Both the position numbers and the translations under genes were made by a program. Shown piece by piece: positions 45,740 through 53,342 of a DNA stretch of 64,000 nt. Origin of the DNA: Pseudomonadales bacterium (GTDB lineage Bacteria > Pseudomonadota > Gammaproteobacteria > Pseudomonadales > Pseudohongiellaceae); NCBI GenBank assembly GCA_024234365.1, contig JACKOK010000005.1, positions 1 through 64,000 of the forward strand, written 5' to 3'. Position 1 is the first letter of the stretch; each line of letters starts with the position of its first letter. A model generated the notes under the pieces. The model saw nothing but the letters and a program-made list of their open reading frames with translations. It ran no database searches and was not told the origin of the DNA.

Positions 45740-45765
45740 GTTAGAGGGCCTGCGTCCTCTCTAAC
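45740..45765. other. Hairpin at the left edge of the cassette array
   Basis: GTTAGAG at 45740-45746 pairs with CTCTAAC at 45759-45765. The arms look like attC core boxes but lie only 26 bases apart and do not form a normal site. It is 125 bases after xdhC and marks roughly where GC drops. A second inverted repeat (GCCTCC...GGAGGC with a TAATAATTATTA loop) sits at 45836-45864 next to the first cassette gene. Confidence 0.4.
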
Positions 45766-45865
45766 AGCCCGGAGTTCAGAAGGGGCAATATTTGTTCTGT
45801 AGAAACAATAAGATAACAACCCAGAAAATTTAGGCTTGCCTCCCGCTAATAATTATTAGGAGGCC

Positions 45866-46207
45866 TTGGGCCTTCTAAATGAGCTGTTAAGTGTGTTGTC
45901 GAGTATGGAAGATCGAATTGAAGAAATAGGGATAGATGAAGAAGAGAGGCTATATGTAAAGCCCTCAAAGGCTACGTTCACTATGATATATCGCGAAGCA
46001 ATAGAGGTTCATTGGAACAATGAGCGTAGCTATCTCTATGGGTCAAAACCACGAAAGTGGAGCTATCTACAATGGTTCCAACAAATAATCAAAGCTGCAT
46101 CAGAGCAAGGTTGCCAGCTTGTAATTCCTTCGAATGTAATTTGGGTAAATATCCCAGGTGAACTTCAGCAAGAAATATTGGGTGAGCCTTGTGCCAGCAA
46201 CACTTAA
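45866..46207 (+). CDS. Cassette 1: hypothetical protein
   Basis: The 113-residue protein is soluble and acidic at the N terminus (MEDRIEEIGIDEEER), with aromatic runs later (YREAIEVHWNNERSYLYG). I do not recognise it. TTG 45866 follows AGGAGG by two bases; an ATG at 45905 in the same frame is an alternative. The TAA stop forms part of the attC R'' box that follows, the usual cassette layout. No recombination site could be confirmed upstream. Confidence 0.65.
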   Translation: MGLLNELLSVLSSMEDRIEEIGIDEEERLYVKPSKATFTMIYREAIEVHWNNERSYLYGSKPRKWSYLQWFQQIIKAASEQGCQLVIPSNVIWVNIPGELQQEILGEPCASNT

Positions 46208-46291
46208 CAAGCCGCTTAAATGCGTTCCGGCCACAAAAAGCGTGGCCTCCACCGGACTCGCTAACGCTCGCCGTTTAGCGGGGCGTTATGC
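46202..46291 (+). repeat. attC site 1
   Basis: R'' box ACTTAAC (fits RYYYAAC) opens the site followed by AAGCCGC, and R' box GTTATGC closes it. Inner arms GGCCAC...GTGGCC and CCGG pairings give the folded stem. Length is 90 bases. The next gene's ATG lies inside the R' box. Confidence 0.85.
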
Positions 46292-47415
46292 CGCATCAAC
46301 CAAAGCTTCATGGAGCTTCGATAGCGTTGAACTCACGTAGGGATAGGATTCTCGTCATTGGTGGTGGAGCCAGCGGCCTCGCGTTTGCTCTCACGTGCGC
46401 CGCAGCGGGGGTGAATGTGCGCATCGTCGATAAGAGGCCGCATCGATCTTTGATCGGAAAGGCTACTGGAGTGGCGCAAGGAGTATGGCGACAGCTCCAA
46501 CGTTTTGGAGTCACCGCGTCGGTGATTCCCGATGCGATACCGATGCGTAATTTTGTGTTCTACGACGACGGGTCGCTAATTGCGAATGTTTCGGTTCCGG
46601 CAGTGGACGGTAGTCAACCTGCTCACCTGTACCCGCAGGGACAGCTAGAGCAACATCTCGAACACGCACTCCACACCTACGGCGTTTCCGTAGAGTATGG
46701 AACAACGCTTGTTTCAGTCGCGCAATCGGGTGTTGCAGCACACGTTACGTTGATGAAGAGTGAAGGGTCTGTACCGGAGTTGTGCGAAATAGACTGGTTG
46801 ATTGGCGCAGATGGAGCACACAGTGACGTGCGGCGTTACTTGAATTTACCATTCGTGGGGCGTGATTACCCTGAGCAATGGTCAGTCGCCGAAATTGAAA
46901 CATCGGAGTGGCCGCCGGAAGTGCAGGCCCAACTTCTTCTTCACCGCAACGGTACTGGACTTTTCTTGTCTCAACCTTCTCGTGGTGTTGTTCAGGGAAT
47001 TCTTAATGCCCAAGGAGCAGCAGCTGAGCTTAAAAAGCGATTTGGAGATGCCGAAGTGAAGTACGAACGCAATTTCAGGGTGTCACTTCGACGCGTACCG
47101 AGGCCGAGAATCGGCCGGGCTTGGCTGATCGGGGATGCTGCGCATGTGCAGTCGCCCGTTGGTGGTCAGGGTCTCAATCTAGCCATCTGGGATGGCATTA
47201 CACTTGCGGAGGCGCTACTGGACAATGATCTGACTGTTGAAGAGCGCTTGGCCGCTCGCGCCAGAAAAGTGCTTTTCTTCACGGACTTTGATTATCGAAT
47301 GCTTGCAACGCGCGTTTGGCTGCTTCGGCGGCTGCGAAACTCTTATTGGCGCTTTGCAGCTGGGAATCCAATTGTCGCGAAGTGGTTCTTCAAGATAATC
47401 TCAGGTGTCTGGTAG
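46288..47415 (+). CDS. Cassette 2: FAD-dependent monooxygenase (class A flavoprotein)
   Basis: The 375-residue enzyme has the three class A monooxygenase motifs: FAD-binding VIGGGASGLAFAL (near residue 23), the DG motif DWLIGADGAHSDVRR, and the GD motif WLIGDAAHVQSPVGGQGLN. Members hydroxylate aromatics or inactivate drugs (TetX, Rox), using NAD(P)H and O2. The substrate cannot be told. The ATG lies within the attC R' box and has no ribosome-binding site; a downstream start just before NSRRDRILVIG is possible. GC is below backbone. Confidence 0.85.
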   Translation: MPHQPKLHGASIALNSRRDRILVIGGGASGLAFALTCAAAGVNVRIVDKRPHRSLIGKATGVAQGVWRQLQRFGVTASVIPDAIPMRNFVFYDDGSLIANVSVPAVDGSQPAHLYPQGQLEQHLEHALHTYGVSVEYGTTLVSVAQSGVAAHVTLMKSEGSVPELCEIDWLIGADGAHSDVRRYLNLPFVGRDYPEQWSVAEIETSEWPPEVQAQLLLHRNGTGLFLSQPSRGVVQGILNAQGAAAELKKRFGDAEVKYERNFRVSLRRVPRPRIGRAWLIGDAAHVQSPVGGQGLNLAIWDGITLAEALLDNDLTVEERLAARARKVLFFTDFDYRMLATRVWLLRRLRNSYWRFAAGNPIVAKWFFKIISGVW

Positions 47416-47444
47416 TTTGGGATCAGTATGGGCAGCCCAATGAG

Positions 47445-47546
47445 GCATAACAAATTCTTACAGGCGGACAAAAGCTTGCTGTCATGCCTCTTGCTTGCGC
47501 AAGAGCCACGCCAACACGCTTTCGCCACTGAAGAAAAGCGTTAAAG
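47445..47546 (+). repeat. attC site 2
   Basis: Opens with GCATAACAAATTC and closes with GCGTTAAAG; inner inverted repeats include CTCTTGC/GCAAGAG. Length is 102 bases. The last R' base deviates from GTTRRRY. It starts 30 bases after the monooxygenase stop. Confidence 0.8.
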
Positions 47547-47567
47547 CGCAATGTTGGACTTCAGGTA

Positions 47568-47954
47568 ATGAGCTGGTTCAAAAAGAAAAAAGTAGATCCT
47601 GATCGCGAAGAATTCAAAAAGCAGTTCGAATCAGTGATCTCCTCATTAAACCAAGGAGAGAAAATCGCCAGGATTGCCGTAGGCCATAGTATTAATATGG
47701 CCAATTCGGTTTTCCTTAAGGCCCACGGGAGTGTGGAGAAATTTAAAAATCTACCCCGAGTGGAGCAATTTGGATATCTGACTAAGCTAACTGAGCTTGA
47801 AAGCAAAATGTGGGAGCAAGACCCAATGAGCAGCATTGGCGTTGGGCTTTTCAAAATGTGGCTAACAACTGTAATGGAAGGCGACACTGAATTAAACAAT
47901 CAGTTTTCGAAAGAATTAGCCGTTTTAAGCAAAGTCGGAGATTTACCGGTTTGA
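47568..47954 (+). CDS. Cassette 3: hypothetical protein
   Basis: The 128-residue product begins with a lysine-rich amphipathic segment (MSWFKKKKVDPDREEFKKQF) and is mostly helical with no signal or TM segment. I do not recognise it. ATG 47568 has AGG two to five bases upstream. The gene fills one cassette between attC sites 2 and 3. Confidence 0.68.
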   Translation: MSWFKKKKVDPDREEFKKQFESVISSLNQGEKIARIAVGHSINMANSVFLKAHGSVEKFKNLPRVEQFGYLTKLTELESKMWEQDPMSSIGVGLFKMWLTTVMEGDTELNNQFSKELAVLSKVGDLPV

Positions 47955-47963
47955 GTTGTTGCG

Positions 47964-48027
47964 CTTTAACAATCAGCTTAATTTTGGACGCCAACTGCGT
48001 TGGCGCCCATTAGCAAGGGCGTTAGCC
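47964..48027 (+). repeat. attC site 3
   Basis: Opens with CTTTAACAATCAGC and closes with GGGCGTTAGCC. The centre GGACGCCAAC-TGC-GTTGGCGCCC is a near-perfect hairpin. At 64 bases it is the shortest site in the array and the most compact attC shape. Confidence 0.88.
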
Positions 48028-48041
48028 ACACAGGAACGAGC

Positions 48042-48746
48042 ATGGAGAAGTATTTAAAAACTGCGTATATGACCCTAATTGCTTGCACGGGTGTAGCGCT
48101 GGTATTTCTCCGGCGAGAATCGATTTTTGGGTCAAATCCTACGCCTGTTGATTTGCTTCTCCTAGCAATCGCCGCTGCTTGTCTGATATTCCCAGTTGTA
48201 AAGGAAATCTCGCTAGGCGGGGTCACTCTAAAAAGAGAGTTAGAAAACACTAAAAAAGAAATTAGCGAGCGCCTCAACCAAGTAAGAAATGAAATCGTAA
48301 GCTCGGTTGCAGTCTCCCCCACATTTAATGTTGGGGGGCAACCGCTCACAGATGAAGCGCTGAAGAGGTTAGAAACTAGCCTTGAGCAAACCGTTAACAA
48401 CGCATTCCAATCATATGCTCAACCTGGATCAGCGCCATCTGATGTCATATCAGTTGAAGATGAAACAATGTTTCTTTTTACGGCACGTCACAACATAGAG
48501 CGAGAGCTAAGGCGCATATGGGGTAATCGAGATTTCAAAGATAGTCGTTGGCCATCAACAGTACACTACATGGTCAGGAATCTGGCTGAAGCAGATATTG
48601 TTCCGCGAGACTTTGTTCATGCAATTAAAGAGGTCTACAACGTCTGCTCACCAGCAATTCACGGGGAGGAGGTTACCCCACAACAAGTGGCTTTTGTTAA
48701 AGATCTAGCGCCAAGAATTGTTGCCACGCTTAGGAACATTGCATAG
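48042..48746 (+). CDS. Cassette 4: membrane-anchored protein with HEPN/DUF4145-like tail
   Basis: The 234-residue protein has two N-terminal TM segments (about 7-25 and 36-52), a coiled-coil stretch (KRELENTKKEISERLNQVRN) and a soluble C-terminal domain whose end, VYNVCSPAIHGE, resembles the N-x-x-x-H-G end of DUF4145/HEPN domains. That assignment is tentative. ATG 48042 has AGGA six bases upstream. The fold suggests a membrane-tethered effector, but no function is known. Confidence 0.75.
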   Translation: MEKYLKTAYMTLIACTGVALVFLRRESIFGSNPTPVDLLLLAIAAACLIFPVVKEISLGGVTLKRELENTKKEISERLNQVRNEIVSSVAVSPTFNVGGQPLTDEALKRLETSLEQTVNNAFQSYAQPGSAPSDVISVEDETMFLFTARHNIERELRRIWGNRDFKDSRWPSTVHYMVRNLAEADIVPRDFVHAIKEVYNVCSPAIHGEEVTPQQVAFVKDLAPRIVATLRNIA

Positions 48747-48747
48747 T

Positions 48748-48819
48748 GGCTAACAAGGCGCTCGTTCGGACGCAAACTACGCTGCGCTTCGTTTGCGCCG
48801 CACAGCTTCAACGTTAGGA
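48748..48819 (+). repeat. attC site 4
   Basis: Opens with GGCTAACAAGGCG and closes with AACGTTAGGA. The inner stem CGCAAAC/GTTTGCG is clear. Length is 72 bases. Its R' end provides the AGGA ribosome-binding site of the next cassette gene. Confidence 0.87.
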
Positions 48820-48825
48820 AAAGAA

Positions 48826-49440
48826 ATGGCAGTCGATCCGCAAAACGTTGGCTTGGAAGCAATTGGTATTGCCGTCGATAACGGCGAGCTAGTGTTTAGT
48901 GAAGAAAGCAAAGGAATGAATTTTGATCGAGCCTGTGATCACGTTATCGTTTTGCTGCGCGATGCAGTTTCTTGCTTTGAGCGCGGGTCATATGGAACAG
49001 CGGTCTTTCTTGCGATTACTGCCATCGAAGAAATCGCGAAGGCAGAGGTGGGCTTGTACCGTAGAGAAAAGAGCATCAAGCCAACGAAGCGGGGAAAAGA
49101 CAAGCTGTTCAATCATTCGGCGAAACACCAAATGGCTATTCTTCCTACTGTATTTATGGGTAAGCGGCTTGAAGAAGCCCTTGGAGCGGAGCGCTGTCAG
49201 CAACTCTTGGAAGAAGCGGCGAATGGCGAGTTTCGGTCACTGCGCGAAGATTCCCTCTATTTTCGCAATTCGAATGGCCAATTCGTCACTCCAACTGATT
49301 CCATATCAAAATCAAAGGCGAGAGAAATGCTGCTGCTTGCCATAGAGGCGGGCGATGATCGGCTTGTTGGCTATACCGGGCATACGGGGTTAGTTGAGCA
49401 GCAGTTGAGCGATCTGTTTGGTGCGATACAGAATTCCTAA
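48826..49440 (+). CDS. Cassette 5: AbiV-like HEPN-family protein
   Basis: The 204-residue protein resembles AbiV abortive-infection proteins: the segment GTAVFLAITAIEEIAKAEVG matches the AbiV pattern of a helix carrying LxLEEIxKA, followed by a basic loop and LFNHSAKHQMA, the NHxxKH-type part. AbiV proteins block phage growth in lactococci by shutting down translation. ATG 48826 uses AGGA from attC 4. The stop TAA is part of attC 5. A phage-defence role is inference. Confidence 0.75.
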   Translation: MAVDPQNVGLEAIGIAVDNGELVFSEESKGMNFDRACDHVIVLLRDAVSCFERGSYGTAVFLAITAIEEIAKAEVGLYRREKSIKPTKRGKDKLFNHSAKHQMAILPTVFMGKRLEEALGAERCQQLLEEAANGEFRSLREDSLYFRNSNGQFVTPTDSISKSKAREMLLLAIEAGDDRLVGYTGHTGLVEQQLSDLFGAIQNS

Positions 49441-49565
49441 CAAGGCGGTCAAGCCGCTCGCAAGCTCGCTCGGACGTTCAGCACTCCGCGCCTGCTCGGG
49501 CATGGCTTCGCATTGTTGCCCGAGCATTCGCTCCATACTGAACGCCGCTTACCTGGGCGTTATGC
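49435..49565 (+). repeat. attC site 5
   Basis: Opens with CCTAACAAGGCGG and closes with GGGCGTTATGC. Inner arms GGACGTTCAG/CTGAACG and CTCGGGCA/TGCCCGAG give a long imperfect hairpin. At 131 bases it is the longest site in the array. Confidence 0.88.
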
Positions 49566-49581
49566 GTAAAGGTAGTACCGA

Positions 49582-50202
49582 GTGAGTAGCGAAGATTGGT
49601 TTAGGAACGAAGAGTGGAGCGAAGAAATTGAAAGCAAATTCTTCGAGAAGCTAAAGCGCGCTCGTCGTAAAGAACAGTATTTGCGAATCCAGGCTTGTAC
49701 CATTGCCAGTACAGAACCTGATGTTGCACTTTCATTACTGGAACAATACTTCGAGCTAAACGATGACTTCGAACATGCTCAGGCTTACTGTGATATGGCA
49801 ACTGCATATATCGCCAAAGGTGAAATCGAAAACGCAATCAACTCTTATAGCAAGGCTTTAGAAAGAGAGTCGGTATTTTCAAATTTAAAAACCGATGCAT
49901 ATATTCTCTACCCGCTAGTCATCGTAGAGAACAAAATTACTAATTTATATCAGTCTGCCAACGAAGTCCTAGATGAACATCAGGAGCGGTTAATGTTTCC
50001 AGTTGACCATTTTCGTTGGCATGCAGCAAAGGCAATAATTTCCGCTGAAAGCGGTAATAACGAGCAAGCAGCCAATCATGCCAGTCAAGCATTCGACGCT
50101 GCTAAAATTAAAAATTCAGGTTTTCGCTTCCATCAAAGCCTTGGCTTGGTGGGCAAAAAATATAAAGGCGTGGTAAATGAGCTTCGTGCCATACACGCAT
50201 AA
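49582..50202 (+). CDS. Cassette 6: TPR-like hypothetical protein
   Basis: The 206-residue soluble protein has TPR-like helical pairs (AYCDMATAYIAKGEIENAINSY, about residues 65-90, and AIISAESGNNEQAANHASQAF near 150). The N terminus (MSSEDWFRNEEWSEEIESKF) recalls proteins I associate with integron cassettes, but I cannot name a function. GTG 49582 is the likely start. The stop TAA lies in attC 6. GC content is clearly low. Confidence 0.72.
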   Translation: MSSEDWFRNEEWSEEIESKFFEKLKRARRKEQYLRIQACTIASTEPDVALSLLEQYFELNDDFEHAQAYCDMATAYIAKGEIENAINSYSKALERESVFSNLKTDAYILYPLVIVENKITNLYQSANEVLDEHQERLMFPVDHFRWHAAKAIISAESGNNEQAANHASQAFDAAKIKNSGFRFHQSLGLVGKKYKGVVNELRAIHA

Positions 50203-50292
50203 CAAATTGCTCAAGTACACTCCGGCCGCAAGCGGCCTCCGCGGGACGCTCCGCAGCGTTGCTGCTGCGCGCCCCTTAGCAAAGCGTTAGCG
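50197..50292 (+). repeat. attC site 6
   Basis: Opens with GCATAACAAATTG and closes with GCGTTAGCG. Inner GGCCGC/GCGGCC and CGGGACGCT-type pairings form the stem. Length is 96 bases. Confidence 0.87.
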
Positions 50293-50310
50293 CTTAAAGG
50301 AGAACATCTA

Positions 50311-50931
50311 TTGATCGATTCACAAGTAATTGCATTTACGCTCATAGCAGCGGTTTTGGCAGTCACTCCGGGCGCAGATACTATGCTTGTCATGAAAAAT
50401 AGCATCCGATCTGGTAGCAGCGCTGGTTGGGCAACAACATTTGGAATACTTGGCGGCACTGTAGTTCACGCTGTAATTTCAGCAATAGGAATATCTGCAA
50501 TTGTTGCTCAGTCGGAAATATTGTTTCAAATCATAAAAGCACTCGGCGCCTTATATTTGGTGTGGCTGGGTTTTCAAACTCTACGCACAGCGAGTAGGCA
50601 GCACACTAAAGAAAGCATTGGTAAAAATAATGCAAATCGAGGAGCGTTATTAGAAGGCTTATTAACAAATGTACTCAACCCCAAGGTTGCAATATTTTAT
50701 GTTGCCTTTCTTCCTCAGTTTATTTCTGCTGACGATCCAGTTTTAGCAAAATCGCTACTATTGGCAAGCATCCATAATGCTCTAAGCTTGCTTTGGTTAG
50801 GGTTTCTGGTGTTGGTGATTTCTAGCGGTAAAAAGTGGGTGCAAAAACAGCAGGTGCAAGAATGGTTATCAAAAATATCAGGTGTAATTCTAATTGGCCT
50901 CGGCATACGCTTAGCCTTAGAGAGCAGGTAG
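50311..50931 (+). CDS. Cassette 7: LysE/RhtB-family exporter
   Basis: The 206-residue protein is a LysE-type amino-acid or small-molecule exporter with five or six TM segments. The family start FTLIAAVLAVTPGADTMLVM and the run GLLTNVLNPKVAIFYVAFLPQF are diagnostic. TTG 50311 follows AAGGAG by eight bases. Exporters of this family are rarer cassette cargo than small soluble proteins and might give resistance to an amino-acid analogue. Confidence 0.88.
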   Translation: MIDSQVIAFTLIAAVLAVTPGADTMLVMKNSIRSGSSAGWATTFGILGGTVVHAVISAIGISAIVAQSEILFQIIKALGALYLVWLGFQTLRTASRQHTKESIGKNNANRGALLEGLLTNVLNPKVAIFYVAFLPQFISADDPVLAKSLLLASIHNALSLLWLGFLVLVISSGKKWVQKQQVQEWLSKISGVILIGLGIRLALESR

Positions 50932-51001
50932 CGCTAACAAGTACAGCCAGCAGGACAAACCTACGCTGCGCTCCGGTTTGCCTCTGCTGTAGGCGTTAGC
51001 G
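50932..51001 (+). repeat. attC site 7
   Basis: Opens with CGCTAACAAGTAC and closes with GGCGTTAGCG. The stem CAGCAG...CTGCTG and CAAACC/GGTTTG is clear. Length is 70 bases. This is the last attC site recognised in the array. Confidence 0.88.
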
Positions 51002-51014
51002 CGCCGAGTTACCC

Positions 51015-51443
51015 ATGACAGAACGTGAACGCCAGAAATATTTGAATTCTCTCGATCAAGATCTATTGAAGGGAGGTGTGATCTTGTCAGGGTGGTGCAC
51101 GTTCATAGTACAAGAGGCTGACATTGCATTTACGAAAGGCGCGTATTTGGCTTGTATTCTAACCGCCGTCTCTGGAATAGAAACCTACCTCCGTTCAGAA
51201 TATGCACAATCCGATAAGGAAAAATTATTTGCACTAATAGAGGGTGCGCCACTTGATCCAGGATTGAAAGAAGAGTTACACCTTCTGCGGAAATATAGAA
51301 ATAATTGGGTTCATGTCGAAGAACCTTGGCAAGATATGGAGTTGGAGAGAAGCTCTGAGCCTCTTATGGCCGAACTTGAAGAAATGTCAATTTTTGCAGT
51401 TCGCGCCCTCCGGCAAACCATTTACGAGAACCAATATATTTAA
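51015..51443 (+). CDS. Cassette 8: HEPN-motif protein
   Basis: The 142-residue protein is all-helical in appearance and carries RNNWVH (R-x4-H with Asn after Arg), the HEPN RNase motif, in LLRKYRNNWVHVEEPW. HEPN proteins are often RNA-cleaving toxins or defence effectors. ATG 51015 lies 14 bases after the attC 7 R' box; the ribosome-binding site is weak. No attC follows within 100 bases, so this cassette is either the last or truncated. A palindrome ACAAGCGCTTGT occurs near 51502. Confidence 0.72.
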   Translation: MTERERQKYLNSLDQDLLKGGVILSGWCTFIVQEADIAFTKGAYLACILTAVSGIETYLRSEYAQSDKEKLFALIEGAPLDPGLKEELHLLRKYRNNWVHVEEPWQDMELERSSEPLMAELEEMSIFAVRALRQTIYENQYI

Positions 51444-51543
51444 AGGGCAATACAACTGTCTCTAAGTTTCCAAAGGAAAATTATCTTAGGCTTAATTTTA
51501 CAAGCGCTTGTAGGAGATCGTCAGTGAGTGCATTAGTAAATTT

Positions 51544-52026
51544 ATGAGAATGGGTGATGTATTGCTTGTTACTGGCGAGTTAAAGCTTTCAGCCGGGTTG
51601 GTAGCAGCTCAAAAACTCATGTATCAATCTGCGATATCCAGCCATGTTGAGATTGGCTTGGGCGATGGGACTTTCGTTCATGCAACTACCGATGGCGGAG
51701 TCCATATAGCTTTTATATTGGATGAGCTTGCAAAGTGTGCTGATTCATGGCGCGCAATACGCCTCAAGGGCCTAAATAAAGAACAAGAGGAAGAAGTTGC
51801 AAAGGCTACTTTGCATTTTCTTAGGCAAGGGTACAACCATGTCTATATGGGGAAGGGTACTGATCATTCCTCTTTCTGCTCCGAACTTGTAGTTAAAGCT
51901 TATCTAAAAGCAGGAATTGAAATTCTAGGAGGTAGATTGCCCGGCAAAACTACGCCAGCGCACTTTGATATGGAGGCAGATAGTGGTGAATTATGGGAGG
52001 ATCGACGTCTCCCCATATTTGAGTAG
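51544..52026 (+). CDS. YiiX/YaeF-like permuted papain-fold amidase, 3' end inside an IS
   Basis: The 160-residue protein resembles the permuted NlpC/P60 (C92) group: N-terminal GDVLLVTG, catalytic His in SSHVEIGLGDGTFVHAT and catalytic Cys in FCSELVVKAYLKAG. Such enzymes cut amide or ester bonds in lipids or peptides. The last nine residues (EDRRLPIFE) are encoded by what appears to be the terminal repeat of the adjacent IS, so the original C terminus may be lost. Start is ATG 51544; ATG 51550 is an alternative. Confidence 0.75.
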   Translation: MRMGDVLLVTGELKLSAGLVAAQKLMYQSAISSHVEIGLGDGTFVHATTDGGVHIAFILDELAKCADSWRAIRLKGLNKEQEEEVAKATLHFLRQGYNHVYMGKGTDHSSFCSELVVKAYLKAGIEILGGRLPGKTTPAHFDMEADSGELWEDRRLPIFE

Positions 52027-52070
52027 CAGCGCGATTTAGAGTCCAATACCCCCAGAAGAGGAGATTGGAC

Positions 52071-52334
52071 GTGAAGAAGCGATTTAGCGAAGAGCAGATT
52101 ATTGGTTTTCTGAAGGAAGTTGATTCCGGGATGCCGGTTAAGGAGCTATGCCGAAAGCATGGTTTTTCCGATGCCAGCTACTATAACTGGCGTGCCAAGT
52201 TTGGGGGGATGAGTGTCTCGGAGGCCAAGCGGCTGAAGGAGTTGGAGGCGGAGAATACGCGTTTGAAGAAGCTGCTGGCAGAGTCATTGCTTGAGGGCGA
52301 GGTGATGAAGGAGGCGCTACGAAAAAAGTGGTGA
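52071..52334 (+). CDS. IS3-family transposase OrfA
   Basis: The 87-residue protein has the N-terminal HTH of IS3 OrfA (KKRFSEEQIIGFLKEVDSG, then VKELCRKHGFSDASYYNWR) and a leucine-zipper-like end (RLKELEAENTRLKKLLAESL). It binds IS ends and multimerises. GTG 52071 is the usual start for this group; TTG 52065 is in frame. The end overlaps orfB by 7 bases at a slippery sequence. Confidence 0.9.
   Translation: MKKRFSEEQIIGFLKEVDSGMPVKELCRKHGFSDASYYNWRAKFGGMSVSEAKRLKELEAENTRLKKLLAESLLEGEVMKEALRKKW
52322..52328 (+). other. Programmed -1 frameshift site between orfA and orfB
   Basis: A_AAA_AAG in the orfA frame is a classic -1 slippery heptamer, six bases before the orfA stop. Slippage joins OrfA to OrfB to make the full OrfAB transposase. 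Confidence 0.8.
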
Positions 52335-53176
52335 CCGCGCCCGCCCGCCGTGAGCTGGTGCGGTTCATGAAGGAGAAGGGCCTGAGCGAGCGGCGCTCGC
52401 TGAAGGTGGCTCGCATGAGCCCGAGTTCTTTGCGATATGTGGCAGCACCGGATCGTAATGGGCCCTTGAAAGAGAAGATCGTGGCATTGGCGCATCGTCA
52501 TCGACGTTACGGTTCCGGGATGATTTATCTCAAGTTACGGCAGGCCGGTGAGCTGGTGAACCACAAGCGCGTGGAGCGCCTGTATGCTGAAGCGGGTCTG
52601 CAGGTCAAGCGGCGCAAACGCAAGAAGATCCCTGTCAGCGAGCGTCAGCCGCTGGTGCGACCGATGGTTGCCAACGAAGTCTGGTCAATGGACTTTGTCT
52701 TTGATCGAAGCGCTGATAGTCGGGTGGTGAAATGTCTGACGGTAGTGGACGATGCCACTCACGAATCGGTAGCCATCGTGGTTGAGCGCGCCATAGGAGG
52801 GCAGTTGCTGACAAGGATCATGGAACGGCTGTGCCGCGAACGCGGGTATCCTCAAGTGATTAGAACGGACAATGGAAAGGAGTTCTGCGGCAAAGCTATG
52901 CTGCAGTGGTGTCATGACAATGACGTCAAGCTACGGCTGATCGAACCAGGCAAGCCCAACCAGAATGCCTATATTGAATCCTTCAATGGAAGGTTCCGGG
53001 ACGAATGCCTGAACGAGAACTGGTTCTTGAACCTGCATCATGCGCGTGTGCTGATAGAGGCCTGGAGAAGGGAATACAACGAGGAACGACCCAAGAGAGC
53101 GTTGGGCGGATTAACACCTGCTGCTTATGCAGGAAAACTGGCAAATACAATGGCAGAAATTAACCCCGGACTCTAA
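52328..53176 (+). CDS. IS3-family transposase OrfB (DDE integrase core)
   Basis: The 282-residue part holds a helix-turn-helix-like start (YGSGMIYLKLRQAGELVNHKRV without break) and the rve integrase core. The catalytic triad is D in WSMDFVFD, D in IRTDNGKEF and E in NAYIESFNG, with the usual IS3 ending W..EYNEERP. The GTG at 52328 is the nominal start, but the functional product is likely the OrfAB fusion made by frameshifting. All three acidic residues are intact, so it may be active. Confidence 0.9.
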   Translation: MVTAPARRELVRFMKEKGLSERRSLKVARMSPSSLRYVAAPDRNGPLKEKIVALAHRHRRYGSGMIYLKLRQAGELVNHKRVERLYAEAGLQVKRRKRKKIPVSERQPLVRPMVANEVWSMDFVFDRSADSRVVKCLTVVDDATHESVAIVVERAIGGQLLTRIMERLCRERGYPQVIRTDNGKEFCGKAMLQWCHDNDVKLRLIEPGKPNQNAYIESFNGRFRDECLNENWFLNLHHARVLIEAWRREYNEERPKRALGGLTPAAYAGKLANTMAEINPGL

Positions 53177-53342
53177 AGAGAAGTGCTACTGAGTATGGGG
53201 GGACGTCGCTCCACGTCATGAGAGAAGAAAGGCAGCTACGCAGATTTCTATTAGAACCTGAGTTGGACTGCTAGCCATCAATTGCATGCAACCAGGCAAG
53301 CTGGCGCGTGAGTAGGGGTGGGGCCACCTTTCTCGTCGCTTT

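Larger units (their letters stand above)
51998..53213 (+). mobile_element. IS3-family insertion sequence (about 1.2 kb)
   Basis: The two ends, 51998-52044 and the reverse complement of 53168-53213, align over about 46 bases with roughly 34 matches and one gap, ending in an exact TTTAGAGTCC. They enclose orfA and orfB. The size is normal for IS3. No clear 3-4 base target duplication flanks the ends as I place them, so the boundaries may be off by a few bases or the insertion may be old. A decayed inverted copy of the left end is at 56020-56183. Confidence 0.82.

Noticed and set aside
45616..45865. An attI site or integrase gene at the left edge of the array
   Set aside because: No tyrosine recombinase frame exists on either strand near here and the hairpins do not match attI.
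51998..53213. Target-site duplication of the IS3 element
   Set aside because: Bases next to the proposed ends (GGG on the left, CGT on the right) do not match; alternative inner ends at TTTAGAGTCC also give no match.
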